Position numbers and translations under genes: made by a program
DNA from: Anabas testudineus
Taxonomy: Eukaryota > Chordata > Actinopteri > Anabantiformes > Anabantidae
Direction: 5' to 3'
DNA: 64,000 nt
Assembly: GCF_900324465.2 (NCBI RefSeq)
Contig: NC_046627.1
Coordinates: 17,117,022-17,181,021 of the forward strand
Notes under the pieces: generated by a model
Told to the model about the DNA's origin: nothing
What the model saw: the letters and a program-made list of their open reading frames with translations, nothing else
The model's database searches: none
In this document: one piece after another, positions 25,801-38,000 of the stretch
How the letters are laid out: every line of letters begins with the position of its first letter
Position numbering within the stretch: the stretch's first letter is position 1

Positions 25801-28062
25801 GCCTCTACATCTACTACATCCACAACTGATGCACCTACATCTACTACATCCACAACTGATACACCTACATCTACTACATCCACCACTGTTACACCTACAT
25901 CTACTACATCCACCACTGATGCCTCTACATCTACTACATCCACAACTGTTACACCTACATCTACTACATCCACAACTGATGCACCTACATCTACTACATC
26001 CACAACTGATGCACCTACATCTACTACATCAATAACTGCTACACCTACATCTACTACATCCACCACTGTTACACCTACATCTAATACATCAATAACTGAT
26101 GCACCTACATCTACTACATCCACAACTGATGCACCTACATCTACTACATCCACAACTGATGCACCTACATCTACTACATCCACAACTGTTACACCTACAT
26201 CTACTACATCCACAACTGATGCACCTACATCTACTACATCAGTAACTGATGCCTCTACATCTACTACATCCACAACTGATGCACCTACATCTACTACATC
26301 CACAACTGATACACCTACATCTACTACATCCACAACTGTTACACCTACATCTACTACATCCACCACTGATGCCTCTACATCTACTACATCTACAACTGTT
26401 ACACCTACATCTACTACATCCACAACTGATGCACCTACATCTACTACATCCACAACTGATGCACCTACATCTACTACATCAATAACTGCTACACCTACAT
26501 CTACTACATCCACCACTGTTACACCTACATCTAATACATCAATAACTGATGCACCTACATATACTACTTCCACATCTGATCCACCTACATCTACTACATC
26601 CACAACTGTTACACCTACATCTACTACATCCACAACTGATGCACCTACATCTACTACATCCACAACTGATGCACCTACATCTACTACATCCACAACTGAT
26701 GCACCTACATCTACTACATTAATAACTGATGCACCTACATCTACTACATCCACAACTGATGCACCTACATCTACTACATTAATAACTGATGCACCTACAT
26801 CTACTACATCCACAACTGATGCACCTACATCTACTACATCCACAACTGATGCACCTACATCTACTACATCCACAACTGATACACCTACATCTACTACATC
26901 CACAACTGATCCACCTACATCTACTACATCAATAACTGATGCCTCTACATCTACTACATCCACAACTTTTACACATAAATCTACTACATCCACAACTGAT
27001 GCACCTACATCTACTACATCCACAACTGATGCACCTACATCTACTACATCCACAACTGATGCACCTACATCTACTACATCAGTAACTGATGCCTCTACAT
27101 CTACTACATCCACAACTGATGCACCTACATCTACTACATCCACAACTGTTACACCTACATCTACTACATCCACCACTGTTACACCTACATCTACTACATC
27201 CACAACTGATGCACCTACATCTACTACATCAATAACTGATGCCTCTACATCTACAACATCTACAACTGTTACACCTACATCTACTACATCCACAACTGCT
27301 GCACCTACATCTACATCCACAACTACAGCACTTGCAACACAGCTGGTGACTTTCAGATCTCGTCTAGACACATTTACAACTGACTTGTTCGATCCAACAT
27401 CTGAACGTTATAAAAATCGATCTTCAATGATCATTACACAGGTGAGCATCGTCCTCAGCACACAACATAAAAGATTAATACTGTAAGAACAAATCAACCT
27501 TAGCTCGCCTTTTTCTACATAGGCCAAATAAATAAAGGAAAACTGTTTAAGTATAATATTTTTTTCTGTTTTTGTTTCCACAGCTTCAACCTAGGTATCA
27601 AGCGGCATTCCCTTCTTCCTTCAAGGGCATGAACGTTTTGGGATACAAGTAATTTCAATTTCTTACTTGTTCAAATATTTCATGTCTGAATAACAATACA
27701 AAAAATTGTGTAAACGACCTGAAGGACTGAAAATGTCATTATACTGTTACATTGTTCGTGTAGTGGCCGAGTTATGATAGTAATGTTTCTGCTACTTTTT
27801 CTGCAGCAATGGATCAATCATCAACTCCTTGAGATTAACCTTCATCAGCTCGTCTGTCCCTAATAACACTCAGATCGCGAATGTTTTGTACAATGCAGCT
27901 TCATATGTCACTGACTTTGACTTTGAAGGCAGCTCCATCACTGTGAATGGAATATGTAAGTTCGACTAATACTTGTGTAAAAGTTCTCAAACTGCACAAT
28001 TATTTATTAATATATACTTAGGTATTTTCTTTTTGTTCTCCCCATTTACAGCTTCAAGTTGA
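22872..28062 (+). CDS. SEA-domain mucin, copy 3, truncated before the GPI tail
   Basis: Inferred exons: 22872-22928 (ATG at 22889), 23106-23389, 23705-23769, 23851-23999, 24098-27441, 27584-27648, 27807-27955 and 28052-28062. The signal peptide is MGFRRMLNLLFLI. SEA domain 1 carries KGSIVNSLNVSF and SEA domain 2 carries NGSIINSLRLTF at the cleavage position. Exon 24098-27441 holds about 105 ten-residue TSTTSTTDAP units. It contains no ATG in the coding frame, but I see no stop in it. In the last exon the codon that is GGA in copies 1 and 2 is TGA (28060-28062), so the protein ends SSS and the hydrophobic tail (still readable downstream to about 28135) is lost. The product would be secreted, not anchored, or the gene may be starting to decay. 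A polymorphism or sequencing error would change this reading. Confidence 0.8.
24178..27320 (+). repeat. 30-bp coding minisatellite of mucin copy 3 with higher-order units
   Basis: About 105 units of the same 30-bp family as copy 2 but with different variants (SVTDAS, ITDAS, TTVTPTSNTS, YTTSTSDPP, TTFTHKS). Rare variants recur at fixed spacing: acatctaatacatcaataac at about 26079 and 26529, and gcctctacat blocks at 25801 and 26251, both 450 bp apart. This shows a higher-order unit of 15 repeats. Confidence 0.93.
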
Positions 28063-29803
28063 GTAATTCACAAGATCAGTCTCATCACTGTGTACTGTTT
28101 GGTGCTCTGGTCATGGCTGCTGGCAAGCCAGTAATAGCATCTGTGCTGTTTTCTATTTTGATCCCCATGTCCGGAGATATAATTTATCTTATAATGGGTC
28201 TTGTTTGCCAAACAAGTCAAACTGGCCACACTTTAAAGTAAAACTGTTAAATCACATTCTCCATTTGTCGAAGGTCATGGTTTACATGTGATATTTATAT
28301 GTTATATATATGTAAAGCAACACACAGTAAATGTTCCAGTTTATTCAAAATGTTTGTATACACTGTGTATTAATCATTTAATCATGCATAATTTTACTTC
28401 CTGAAGTTTCTTGTAGTAGACGTTTTACAATAATCAGTTTTTCAAAGTATTCAAAGAATTCAAATTATCTTATGATGTTTTGTAATTTTGTTACAGAAAA
28501 AGTTTCCAAGGGTCTTGATTAATAAAACCACAAATGAAGGTTTTGATTTTAAAGAGATGAATATAATAGTATCTTTCAATCAGCCAATGTAAGTGACAGA
28601 GGACTTTCAGTGGCCCTCAGTTTAGTATGACTGAGCCATACTTTTGTCAAATCAAACCATAACTACAGTATTAACCTGTTTGCTTACCTATTATCAGCTA
28701 CTGCCAGTCCATAAACCAGAACCAGTAACTAACAATACCAAAGGCTGAGCATGGCTGTAATTCTCACTGAAAGTTGAAGCCATGGTAAATTCTTTAGCTT
28801 CAAATTTGCTTCTTAACTTAGCAACTTTAGGGATTTCTAAGTTTAAGAAAATCACACATGAACATTTTAGAGAGTTACCTTTTGATACAGGACAACCTTG
28901 GATTTAAGACCTCAGTGTAAAATCATGGCTACAGCCCTGCTCCTGAGTGTAAAGAACTGAACCAGGATGCTTAAACACAGTATCTGTCATAATAGGCTTT
29001 CTCCTGCTAGATGTCAATATGTCCAAATTCAACACAGGTTACATAGTCTGTATTTATTTACAAATGCATTTAATTCCTATAAATCACCTAAAATATAATA
29101 AATTCGTTTTAAAATCACACTTGTGGGTGTCATGGTGTCTTTTTGTAACCACTATAGTTACACTGGGACAGGTGTAATGTTGATATTGCTGCTATTTTGC
29201 TCACCTTGCTTCCAAACCTGCCTTGTCTTTCATTGCTCTCTCACTAGTGTCCATGCACTAGAGACACAGAAGCCTACTGGTTAGGAAAAGGTTACTTTCT
29301 ACATGTGATGGTGAACCGGAAGAGGAACACGCATGGATTATGTGTGTGTGTGTCCAACTCCTGTAATCTTGGGTGCACCGGGCACCAAACCTCCTGTCCA
29401 CAACACAGACTCATTCAATTTGCATGTGCAGTCTGGTGCTTGCATCCAATCCGGCGTCGTCCGCTGTGCTTGCTGCGGATTTGGGGGCTGTTGTTATTGT
29501 GGACTAGAGCTGTGGCTGCGTCAGGCCACCCCACCCACCATCTGTGGAAGTGGGACAAGGGAACAGATGGCGCATCCGAGCCGGGCTGCGGGGATGCTGA
29601 CGCTGCCTGTGAACTGACAATCAGTGGTTACAGCCAAAGCCCTGTCGTTGGCTTTTGCGCAGCATCCTCTGCAGACCTGACGATGCCACAGTGGAGCTGA
29701 ATGACAGCGGCTGACGGGCAGCGTCGAAGCTCGGCCACATTGATCCGCCACGACTTGAACTTAATCCCCCCCCCGCCTTGACGTGTCTCTAGCTCGGTCA
29801 ACA
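28063..29803 (+). other. 3' flank of mucin copy 3 and upstream region of cldnd1
   Basis: 28063-28240 keeps the untranslated remnant of the tail exon. 28250-28450 matches the 3' flank of the other copies in diverged form. From about 28600 the sequence is unique and AT-rich. 29420-29800 becomes GC-rich with many CpGs, as expected for the cldnd1 promoter and 5' UTR. Overlapping ORFs on both strands at 29305-29751 look like chance reading of GC-rich DNA. Confidence 0.55.
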
Positions 29804-32800
29804 ATGGTTGACAACCGCTACGCCACCGCCCTGGTCATCGCCTGCGTGCTCAGCATACTGGCCACCGTGTACCTGTCGGTGGCCATCGGCACGCAGCACT
29901 GGTACCAGTACAGCAGCCCCACCGTGCGCGGAGAGGCCAACGTGTCCGAGCTGCGCTCCCTGTACGAGGAGTTCATGGACGGGGAGTTTGATGAGAAGAC
30001 GTACAGCGACACCCTGTTCCGCCTCAACGGGACTGTGGGCCTCTGGTGGCGGTGCGTGCTCGTTCCTGCCAACGCTCCCTGGTACAAGGATCCAGGTATG
30101 TTTACACAGCTGACCTCGCCTTAACGCTAATGTCACCATGAACAGCTGAGTCATCAGTTTATGTCTCTGAAGCTTCAGACACTAGAAGTTAATTATGAGC
30201 CCCACCTTGTCTGGGGTAGGTAGCAGAAAACCTTCTTGTATCTTTGGTGTATAGCTGTCTGGAAAATAATCCAAAACCACCTCTGCCTCACTATCAATGG
30301 GGGAAAGTCTGCACGGCTCAGTCCCCCATGGTCTGGGTTTTAATTTCTTTTAATTGTGATGTGCTCACTTGTTTTAAATTAGTTGGAGTCAACTAATGAT
30401 TTCACTTAAATCAGTATTGCTCAAGTGTGGAAGGTCGCTACCAACAATGCATCTCATTATCATTACCTGAAGGATGAATTCTGCAAAATCGCACAAAAAA
30501 AAAAAAAAGCTGAACTTTATCCCTGAAGCTGAGCCAAACACCAGCAATTCAAACATTTTGAGTTCATTAGCATAGAAATCTAGGAGAAGTGAAGTATATT
30601 AATGTTCAAGGAGCAGGAACCAGTTTGCTTTTGAAAATAAAAGAAAGAACAAAGGACTTAGGAGTGCCCTGGATGCTCAGTGGGTTCAGCTCAGGCCACG
30701 TACCTGCAGCTGAACCAGTTCATGCTTTGAATAAATGACATTCATAGTATAAAATATTTTATTGTAATTTCGCATCTCTGCACAATGACCTGGATCATCT
30801 AGCTAAATTAGGCGCAACCAGTAAATCCACAGATCAGACATTACCCACAAACATACACAAATCTAAAAAAGCATTTGAAATAAGCTGTATTGATATATCT
30901 GTGACTTGTGGTACATTTGCCAAAGCCGTGCTCACGCGCAAATCAGGAATCAAACAACTTCTTTCAGATGCCAAGATGTCGTTGGAGTGTCGAAGTTTCA
31001 CTGTGACCCAGCAGTTCACTCCCAAGTACAAAGAGCCAGGAAACCACAACAGTGGAGAGGACATGGTGCGCACATGTGAGTCCACTCGCAACACATTGAC
31101 TCTTATTCCTGTGCTACAAGTTGCATAAAAAGCTGCAAGAAAGTTTGCACCAGATTGAGCCTCTTGTGTTTGCAACACTTGAATTGAGAACATCATGTGG
31201 CGGTTAATGTTACATTTGCCTGAATCAATGCCCTGAAGGTGCCGTGATGCCTTTGAAACCAGTATTTCTTTCTGTGCGCATGTTCAGACCTGTGGAGGTG
31301 TCAGTTTCTGCTGCCACTTGTATCCCTGGGCCTCGTGGTGTTGGCAGGACTAACTGGGTTCTGTGCCTGCCTCTGTCAAAGCCTCGCCCCCACCCTCGGC
31401 ATAGGAGTACTTCACCTGTTGGCCGGTAAGACCTGTTCAACTGTTTGCTTCAAAGCGAAAGGTTTTCACTGTGTGCATCACTGAAGTGGTTAAGTACATG
31501 TGAAAACCTAGAGTTCAGTGTTGTTTCCCTAGAGTTTTAAGGTGGACACGCCTGCAAACACTTTATGGTTTTATAATCCAAAGAGCACTGTGAAGCTCTA
31601 CTCCACTTACTCCAACATGGGCACAATGAATATGCAAAGACAGAGAAAGTAAGAAAGACGCATTTTCATTTTGGTTTCTTCACTTGCAAACCATGAATGT
31701 CACTGCAGTTATTGCCATCCCTCAATCCCAAACGTTGTTATCACTGACAAACATGATAAAATCAAGTTGTTTACACAGAGCACAGCACAAGCTGTTCGCA
31801 GCCACCTCCACTGTTGTTATTCTACAGTCCCAGTGTAAAGTCAGCAGGCAACAACGTGCTCACACCTTAACTTTAATCTTTCTATTCATGGTTCACAGGT
31901 AACAAGCGCGTGTTATAATTAGAAGTTATTACATGTTGTTCTCTTTTCATCGGACTGTTGTTACGTGAAAGCCAATAATCCGAGTTCAGTTCCTTTCAGC
32001 TTTAGCACCCGTCGGCTAATTGTTTTTGTTCTGTGGCTCACAACTTACCTGGTTTGGTTTGTTCTCACCACTTCTAGCCACCTTGGCAGCAGCACGCAGC
32101 AAAAAAAAAAAAAAAAAAGACTGGAGCATATAGAAGCTAACGAGCCACACTTCACTCTGGAGTTGGCAGAAACTGCACCACAAGTATAAATATTGGACTT
32201 AAAATCAAACCCGAATGACTGCTAACGATTCCCTGTGCCAGAAGTTTTGTCTGTGTTGACAGTGTTAACTTTACGAGGTGATTAAATGTGAATGTGGATT
32301 GTACAGCTTGTTGCACTGCGAGAGGAAAGTTAAATTACAAATACAATGAATACACAGAGCCTTTTTTCACCAAAGACATTTTGGCTTGTGATAGAAAGAA
32401 AACCAGGTATAAATTGCGAAATGAATGTGGCTGAATTCAGTTTAGGTTTGGTTTGTGGTTACTGGTCGGGTACGTGCCGGCTCAGTCATACTAATTATAA
32501 CAAAGCCATTATTAATATTATTAACAATTAGACAATTAGACTTTTATTGCTACAAGGCAAATTATAATAATTAGCAATACTTAATTCTTTTCCTTTGGGA
32601 AATTCTTGTGGACAGGAAGCCACACTTAAGGAACCGTGGGTTCAGTGTTCAGGGTCTTGTCCTGGCACACTTCGACAGGTGGCCTGACCTGCTGTGAATG
32701 AGGCCTGTTTCCATTATCACTGCACAAACATCATATGAGGACCAGTGTATTTTTTACGCTGTGCCAAAAATAGAATGCAACGCTCATCAGATGTTATCTA

Positions 32801-33112
32801 AATACCCACTTAAAGCTGGTTAGGTCGGAAATGCAATCACTGCTGAATGAGTCTTTCCTCCCGCCCCCCTCTTTCGCCCTGTGCTCTGCAGGTCTCTGCA
32901 CCTTAGCCACCGTGTGCTGCTACCTGGCAGGGATGGACCTGCTCCACAGGGTCTCGATGCTTCCCGATAAGGTGGATGGCTCTCTGGGCTGGTCCCTGTA
33001 CCTGGCCCTCATTTCCTCGCCGCTGCACATGATGGCTGCGGCCCTGCTGGTGTGGGCGGCACGCAGCCACAGTCAGAACTACTACCGCATGACCGCCTAC
33101 CGGGTGGCGTAG
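29804..33112 (+). CDS. cldnd1: Claudin domain-containing protein 1
   Basis: This four-pass membrane protein is related to claudins and is linked in mammals to cell-cell contacts and endothelial barrier. Four coding exons, 29804-30095, 30968-31075, 31288-31425 and 32892-33112, join in phase to 252 residues, against about 253 in human. The N-terminus MVDNRYATALVIACVLS is TM1. The large loop has DEKTYSDTLFRLNGTVGLWW followed by RC and later LEC, the W-GLW-C-C claudin signature. The segment after it ([20 protein letters not shown]) matches CLDND1 closely. Exon 3 gives TM2 and the start of TM3, and exon 4 finishes TM3 and gives TM4. The C-terminus is AYRVA. An in-frame GTG upstream at 29783 is not needed; 29804 is the first ATG. 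I cannot tell cldnd1a from cldnd1b. It is tail-to-tail with acy3. Confidence 0.95.
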
Positions 33113-35060
33113 ACTGAGAATGTATAAACGAACGCCACAGTCTGACTGCAAGATGCATTGTAGACTGGTCTCAGAGGAACAGGATGTGGGGTAATCTGTG
33201 CATTTCACCCTGTGATGGATTAAAGTGCGTGTACTGTTTAGTACTGACCCTATCTGCTGCATTAAAAGATTTGATTTTTATCCCTCTAGGAGTCATGAAA
33301 TGGTTTAAAAAGGTCAACGTGAAAGATGTGCACGGTGCAGCATATGTTTGGTTCAGACAAGAAAAGCTGTGTCCCAGTTTTATACTCGACATGAATGCAG
33401 TCAAAGTGCTGAAGTAGATTTGGAAACTGGCTAAATGAAAGAATAACAACAGTGTATATTCTATAGGTGATGAGACTGTACTCACCATGTTACTTATTAT
33501 ATAATGCAGCAACAGGCTGCTAAAACGTGTTTGACAGGCCACGAAACAAAAGGCAGTCGGCACAATCAGACGTGTTTTAAACTAATCCCCATGTTAGACA
33601 AACAGATTTACGTGGATGATTAATTCAAAACGTTTAAAAAGAATCAGGTTCAAAATTTTAATGGGGCAACCAAGCTAAGAGAAGAGGAGGTAATATTGAA
33701 TTATATGGGAAAAGATGTTTCATGCATATAAATGTCTACTATGTGCGGGTTAATTGATGCCCATCGGCCGGCACGCTTCTTATTTTCCGCCTCTGATAAA
33801 AACAGTGTTGATCATATGTGTGTGTACGTGCGCACCGGGAAATCCAAACAGTTTCTCAGACTTTCTTCTGGTCGAAATTCACATTTCAAAAGGCATCTTC
33901 TGTTGAAGCTGTGATCACACCAAGAATAGCAGCTGGGCGTGGTGACATTTCGTCTTTGTTGCACATACAAAAAACACTTGGCAGTGATGTACAAGTCTGC
34001 TTGACGCACCCTGAGTTTCTTTGAGTAAGATTTGCTGTTGCATAATTAACCTTTAACAACAAACTGCTTCCAAATGCAGTTGAGGGATATAGAGAATCAA
34101 AGAAGCACGCAAATGACGGCTGTATTCATGTTAGTACAATTACAAAACACTGACAATGGAAACCTGCCCTATTTTTAACTTAATTGACGTATTTATTTAT
34201 TTGTTTGTTCATCCATTGTTAAGTTACGCTGTGTTTGTTTAGGCTGTATTTTGTGTGTCTGTCTTCTTTAAAGCATATTTAAACTTGTTGACTGATTTTT
34301 TTTAAAAAAAAAAGCTTTTTGTAGTAAAAGATCAACGTGTCACCATAGTCACGTTTCTTTCAACATTTTGTGTTTGGCTTTTGCTTTATTGACGTCATAG
34401 ATTAGTTTCCACGTCCCATTTTGTGAATCTGTTTATTTGATTTAGATGTATTCCTTCATATTTGTTTTATTTTATTTCTTGTTATTACTATTAATAGAAA
34501 CAAAACAATCAAATGAACTAAATCAACAAGATACACAGGGACTAGCTTTTCCCTGTTTGGCATTATGAATGTACTTTAAAGGCCATATTATAATAAGCTA
34601 CAATAATCATTTGCACTTGAATTGTATTTGACAAATCCTGAATATTGCTGTAGTGGTAGTGAAGTTGTATTTTTTTTAAATGTTGGAAAAGTCCCAGTAA
34701 TCAAATATATTTAGAAAAAACAGTGTTGGTCTGTAATTCTCTATTACACCACTTGTATCATTGAAATTTAACACTGTCTAAAAAATAGGCATTGTGTGCA
34801 GTGTGACAGGTGATATGTCCGATTGTATTCCATATAGTTAGGCTTTAAGTACAAGACGCTGTTTGATCTTTGGACTCACTGTTACATAAATAAAACAGCT
34901 GTGTGACTGTGCTTTTGGGAATGTGTTTCTCCACTTGTGAGCTGCAGCAGTGAATAATTGTACGCTTTAATATTGAGTGTATTCAAGAGTACACACATAC
35001 ACTTGCGTGTGTTTCAAGCAACTGCTGTGATTTCAATAAAAACTCCTGTTTAATTTATTT
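33113..35060 (+). other. 3' UTR and 3' flank of cldnd1
   Basis: Non-coding and AT-rich, with two good polyadenylation signals, AATAAA at 34889-34894 and at 35035-35040. This implies a 3' UTR of up to about 1.9 kb if the distal site is used. Short ORFs here show no domain. Confidence 0.6.
35035..35059. terminator. Facing polyadenylation signals of cldnd1 and acy3
   Basis: AATAAA on + at 35035-35040 serves cldnd1. AATAAA on - at 35059-35054 (read as tttatt on +) lies 36 bases past the acy3 stop. Normal cleavage 10-30 bases after each signal would make the two mRNAs overlap at their 3' ends. Confidence 0.6.
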
Positions 35061-35094
35061 CACAGTCACTAATCTCATCACGTCAGCTCCATCC

Positions 35095-38000
35095 TCACTC
35101 CTCTTCCTCCGATGTGAATCTCTGTTCGTTCGATTGCTCCTCCTGCTCCGTCTGAACTCGGATTGCAGGGATCATCACTCGCCTCTTTCTCGCCAGGGAA
35201 AGAGCGATGCCCTTCTCATAATAAGCGCACTCGTTGATGAAGAAGGGATAAAGAGGCTCCTTCCCTTTATACCTCAGCGTTTCGCCTGAGAAAGTCTGGA
35301 ACAGTGGGTCTTCAGGGTGGAGCAGACAGAAGTCCCTGTCCTGTGAGGAAGGGCAGAGCAACATGTGTGATCTAGAGTTGACAGGCAATTTCCATTTACG
35401 TATGTGAAGTTGATCTAGTTCATCTTTCTTGCCAAGAATTAGATAAAAAGATAATACACCTCTCAAAACAAGTCGGTGCATGGGCATCTAATAGACAATT
35501 AGCTTTGCATATTATTCAAATTAAAAACCTGTCGAGCATGTTGAATGGCAACAAAAGCACCATGTGGGGACTTTATGTCCTGTAGCTGTTTCTGTGATGG
35601 CTGCCCACCCAAGAAATAGTCTGCTCCCTGTACAACCACAAATAGTATTTTTTACATTTAAGTTTTTTTTACTGTGTAAACAAACTTGATCTAATTATTT
35701 AGAGATGCTGCTTGGTGGATTGTTCCCCATGTCTCCTATCTGCTTAGTGGCCTACAGTACTTAACATAGAGACACGCGAAACAGTCTCTTCATCTCCATC
35801 TCCGTAGCAACGTAAATATTTTTTTTCCACAAAATGTCCAACAATGAATTTAAGCCTCGTGCTGTGTTTTTGTGCTTTCAACACTCGTCTCAATGGAACA
35901 ATCTCTGTTCAGGAAAAAACTGTCAATGTGTTTTTACTGTAACTGCACCTTTCACTTTGTGTCGTTGTCTTTGTTGCTGATTTCCCTTGTTTTTTAACAA
36001 ACATTCTTCCTGTTTCAATTATAATTCTTATTAACGTATTGTTGTCTTTTTATAGTCTTCTGTTTTTATTGTATTAAGTTTCTTAATGCAACGTTTGATG
36101 CTGCCATGATGCAAGAATTTCCTCTTGTTGAACAATAAAAATCTAAAAAATCTTATTTAACTTATTTCACTGTTTGACTCTTTGATCTATTTAGATGAAT
36201 TTGAAACAAATGAATCTGATTATATTCACTGTGAATTTTTTTATTAACAACATACATTGTCAGAATGCTTCGGCATTTCCACACATCATCTTCCTCGTAT
36301 TGCGAAAGAGGATTTTCTGATCTGATCTACAGTTAACCACTCATTCTAAATCCATGGTAGTAATCGCCTCTTGCTCCTCCATTGTTGAGAGCACTGATTA
36401 AAAATCATGACAGTAGACGAGCCGTACTGGTGATTCACGGACTAATCGCCCTGTGAACGACTACAGATCTTGATCAGCACTTGGGGAGCGGTTTCAATAG
36501 CCACTACACAATGACATAAACAATGCCATTATTGTTATTTATGGAAGGCCTGCTATTCATGTCAGTCACATACAACAACAGAAGCACCATAATAAAATAC
36601 TGCAACCACAGTCCCCCAGTTTCTCTTTCTATTCATTTCTAGATTGTTCTTTCCTCTAAAGGATAGCTCCACAATTGTCTTAAAACATGCAATAATATGG
36701 AAACTGAAACAGAGTTTATTTGCTTTAATGATTCACGTTTCCCTTAAGACAATATGAATATGAATTAGTCACATTGAAAAGATATTTTCAGATTGATACT
36801 TGATTAGATGACTAGTGAAACATCATATCATATCATATTTATACACGTTTCAATACATTTGTGCACCAGACCTGTAAATTTGAATTACTATTGCTTCCTC
36901 TTCGTAAGGATATGATCTATCTAGTCAACTGTGACCAGGAGGAATGACTATAGAGAGAAGAAAGGTTTCAGCGTTCAGCCAGTTCTTTTAACCAGCACCA
37001 TACTAACTGGTACTCTGCACTTTCAGATACTCTGGCTGACAAAGTGACGGGAGAAAGTCTTAATTTTGTGTTACTTCCCCAAATTTCCAACCAGACAATA
37101 AGAAAAAAAGGACAGAATAGATTAAATTGTTAAATAAATAAATAATGTTTTTGTTTTTAGAAACATTCAAACCAATCTGGGTCAATCAGAAATGGGACAC
37201 CAGGAAACACCACAGTGGCTACTGTCAAAACGTAAAGAGATCGATTCTCATGTTGTGTCTCCTCTGATAAAATGCACATAGCACGGCCTGCCAACTTTCT
37301 GCCATCGTCATTTAAGGAACTAAAGTGATTTACAAAAACAATCTGTAAAATACCGGTGGGTGTGGACGCCTCTCTGGAATTCCTCTTTGAACAGAGAAGT
37401 CTCGAACATATTATTCTCGACGGATGACTCGTTCTCCAAAGCACACGAGTTTTTGGAGCTTCCGTTTTAATGCCTTCGACTCACAATCTGAGATGACAGC
37501 TTTTAATAAAAGCAAAGGTGTAGTGGTATGAGAACAATGTTGCAGCTGTTGTGTGTGGCTTCTTTGGTCGGTGGCTGTCATTTTACATGAGGAGGAGCTG
37601 TTCTTTTTCACAAACCGCAGGTTGGGATCGATCCAGGCACTGTACCTTCATACAAAGGCTGATTCCTCTGCACATAATGCCTCGCTGCTGTTATGTTCAT
37701 GAGTGTCTGTACTTCATTGTTAGTTACAGCAGATTATGTTCATTTCGTGCCTGGTTTATTCAAACTCATACAACTTGACTCATCAATTTCAAAAGGACAC
37801 TGTGTCATTTCTTAGGTAAACACTGAAGGTACCTGGAGCTGAGGATGAACGGCTGCTGTGATGTCGTGAGTCTCGCTGTCTCTTGGGTAGTCGAAGCGTT
37901 TCACCATGGTGAACACGTCCACAAATCCTCCCTCGGAAACGTTCCCTTCCGATAAAGTCAGAAAAGAAATATGAGTTGGATAAATTCACCAAGAGCTTGT

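Noticed and set aside
15824-26485. Many + strand HLHLLHPQLM ORFs
   Set aside because: Second-frame shadows of the mucin repeats.
24084-27371. 1,095-codon minus ORF over mucin copy 3
   Set aside because: Same reason: stop-free repeat read backwards.
29305-29751. ORFs upstream of cldnd1 on both strands
   Set aside because: Overlapping, GC-rich, no domain, no splice link; likely promoter and 5' UTR DNA.
35341-35487. Extension of the acy3 last exon upstream to 35487
   Set aside because: The segment before DRDF does not match the family, and an acceptor (ctcacag) lies exactly at 35341.
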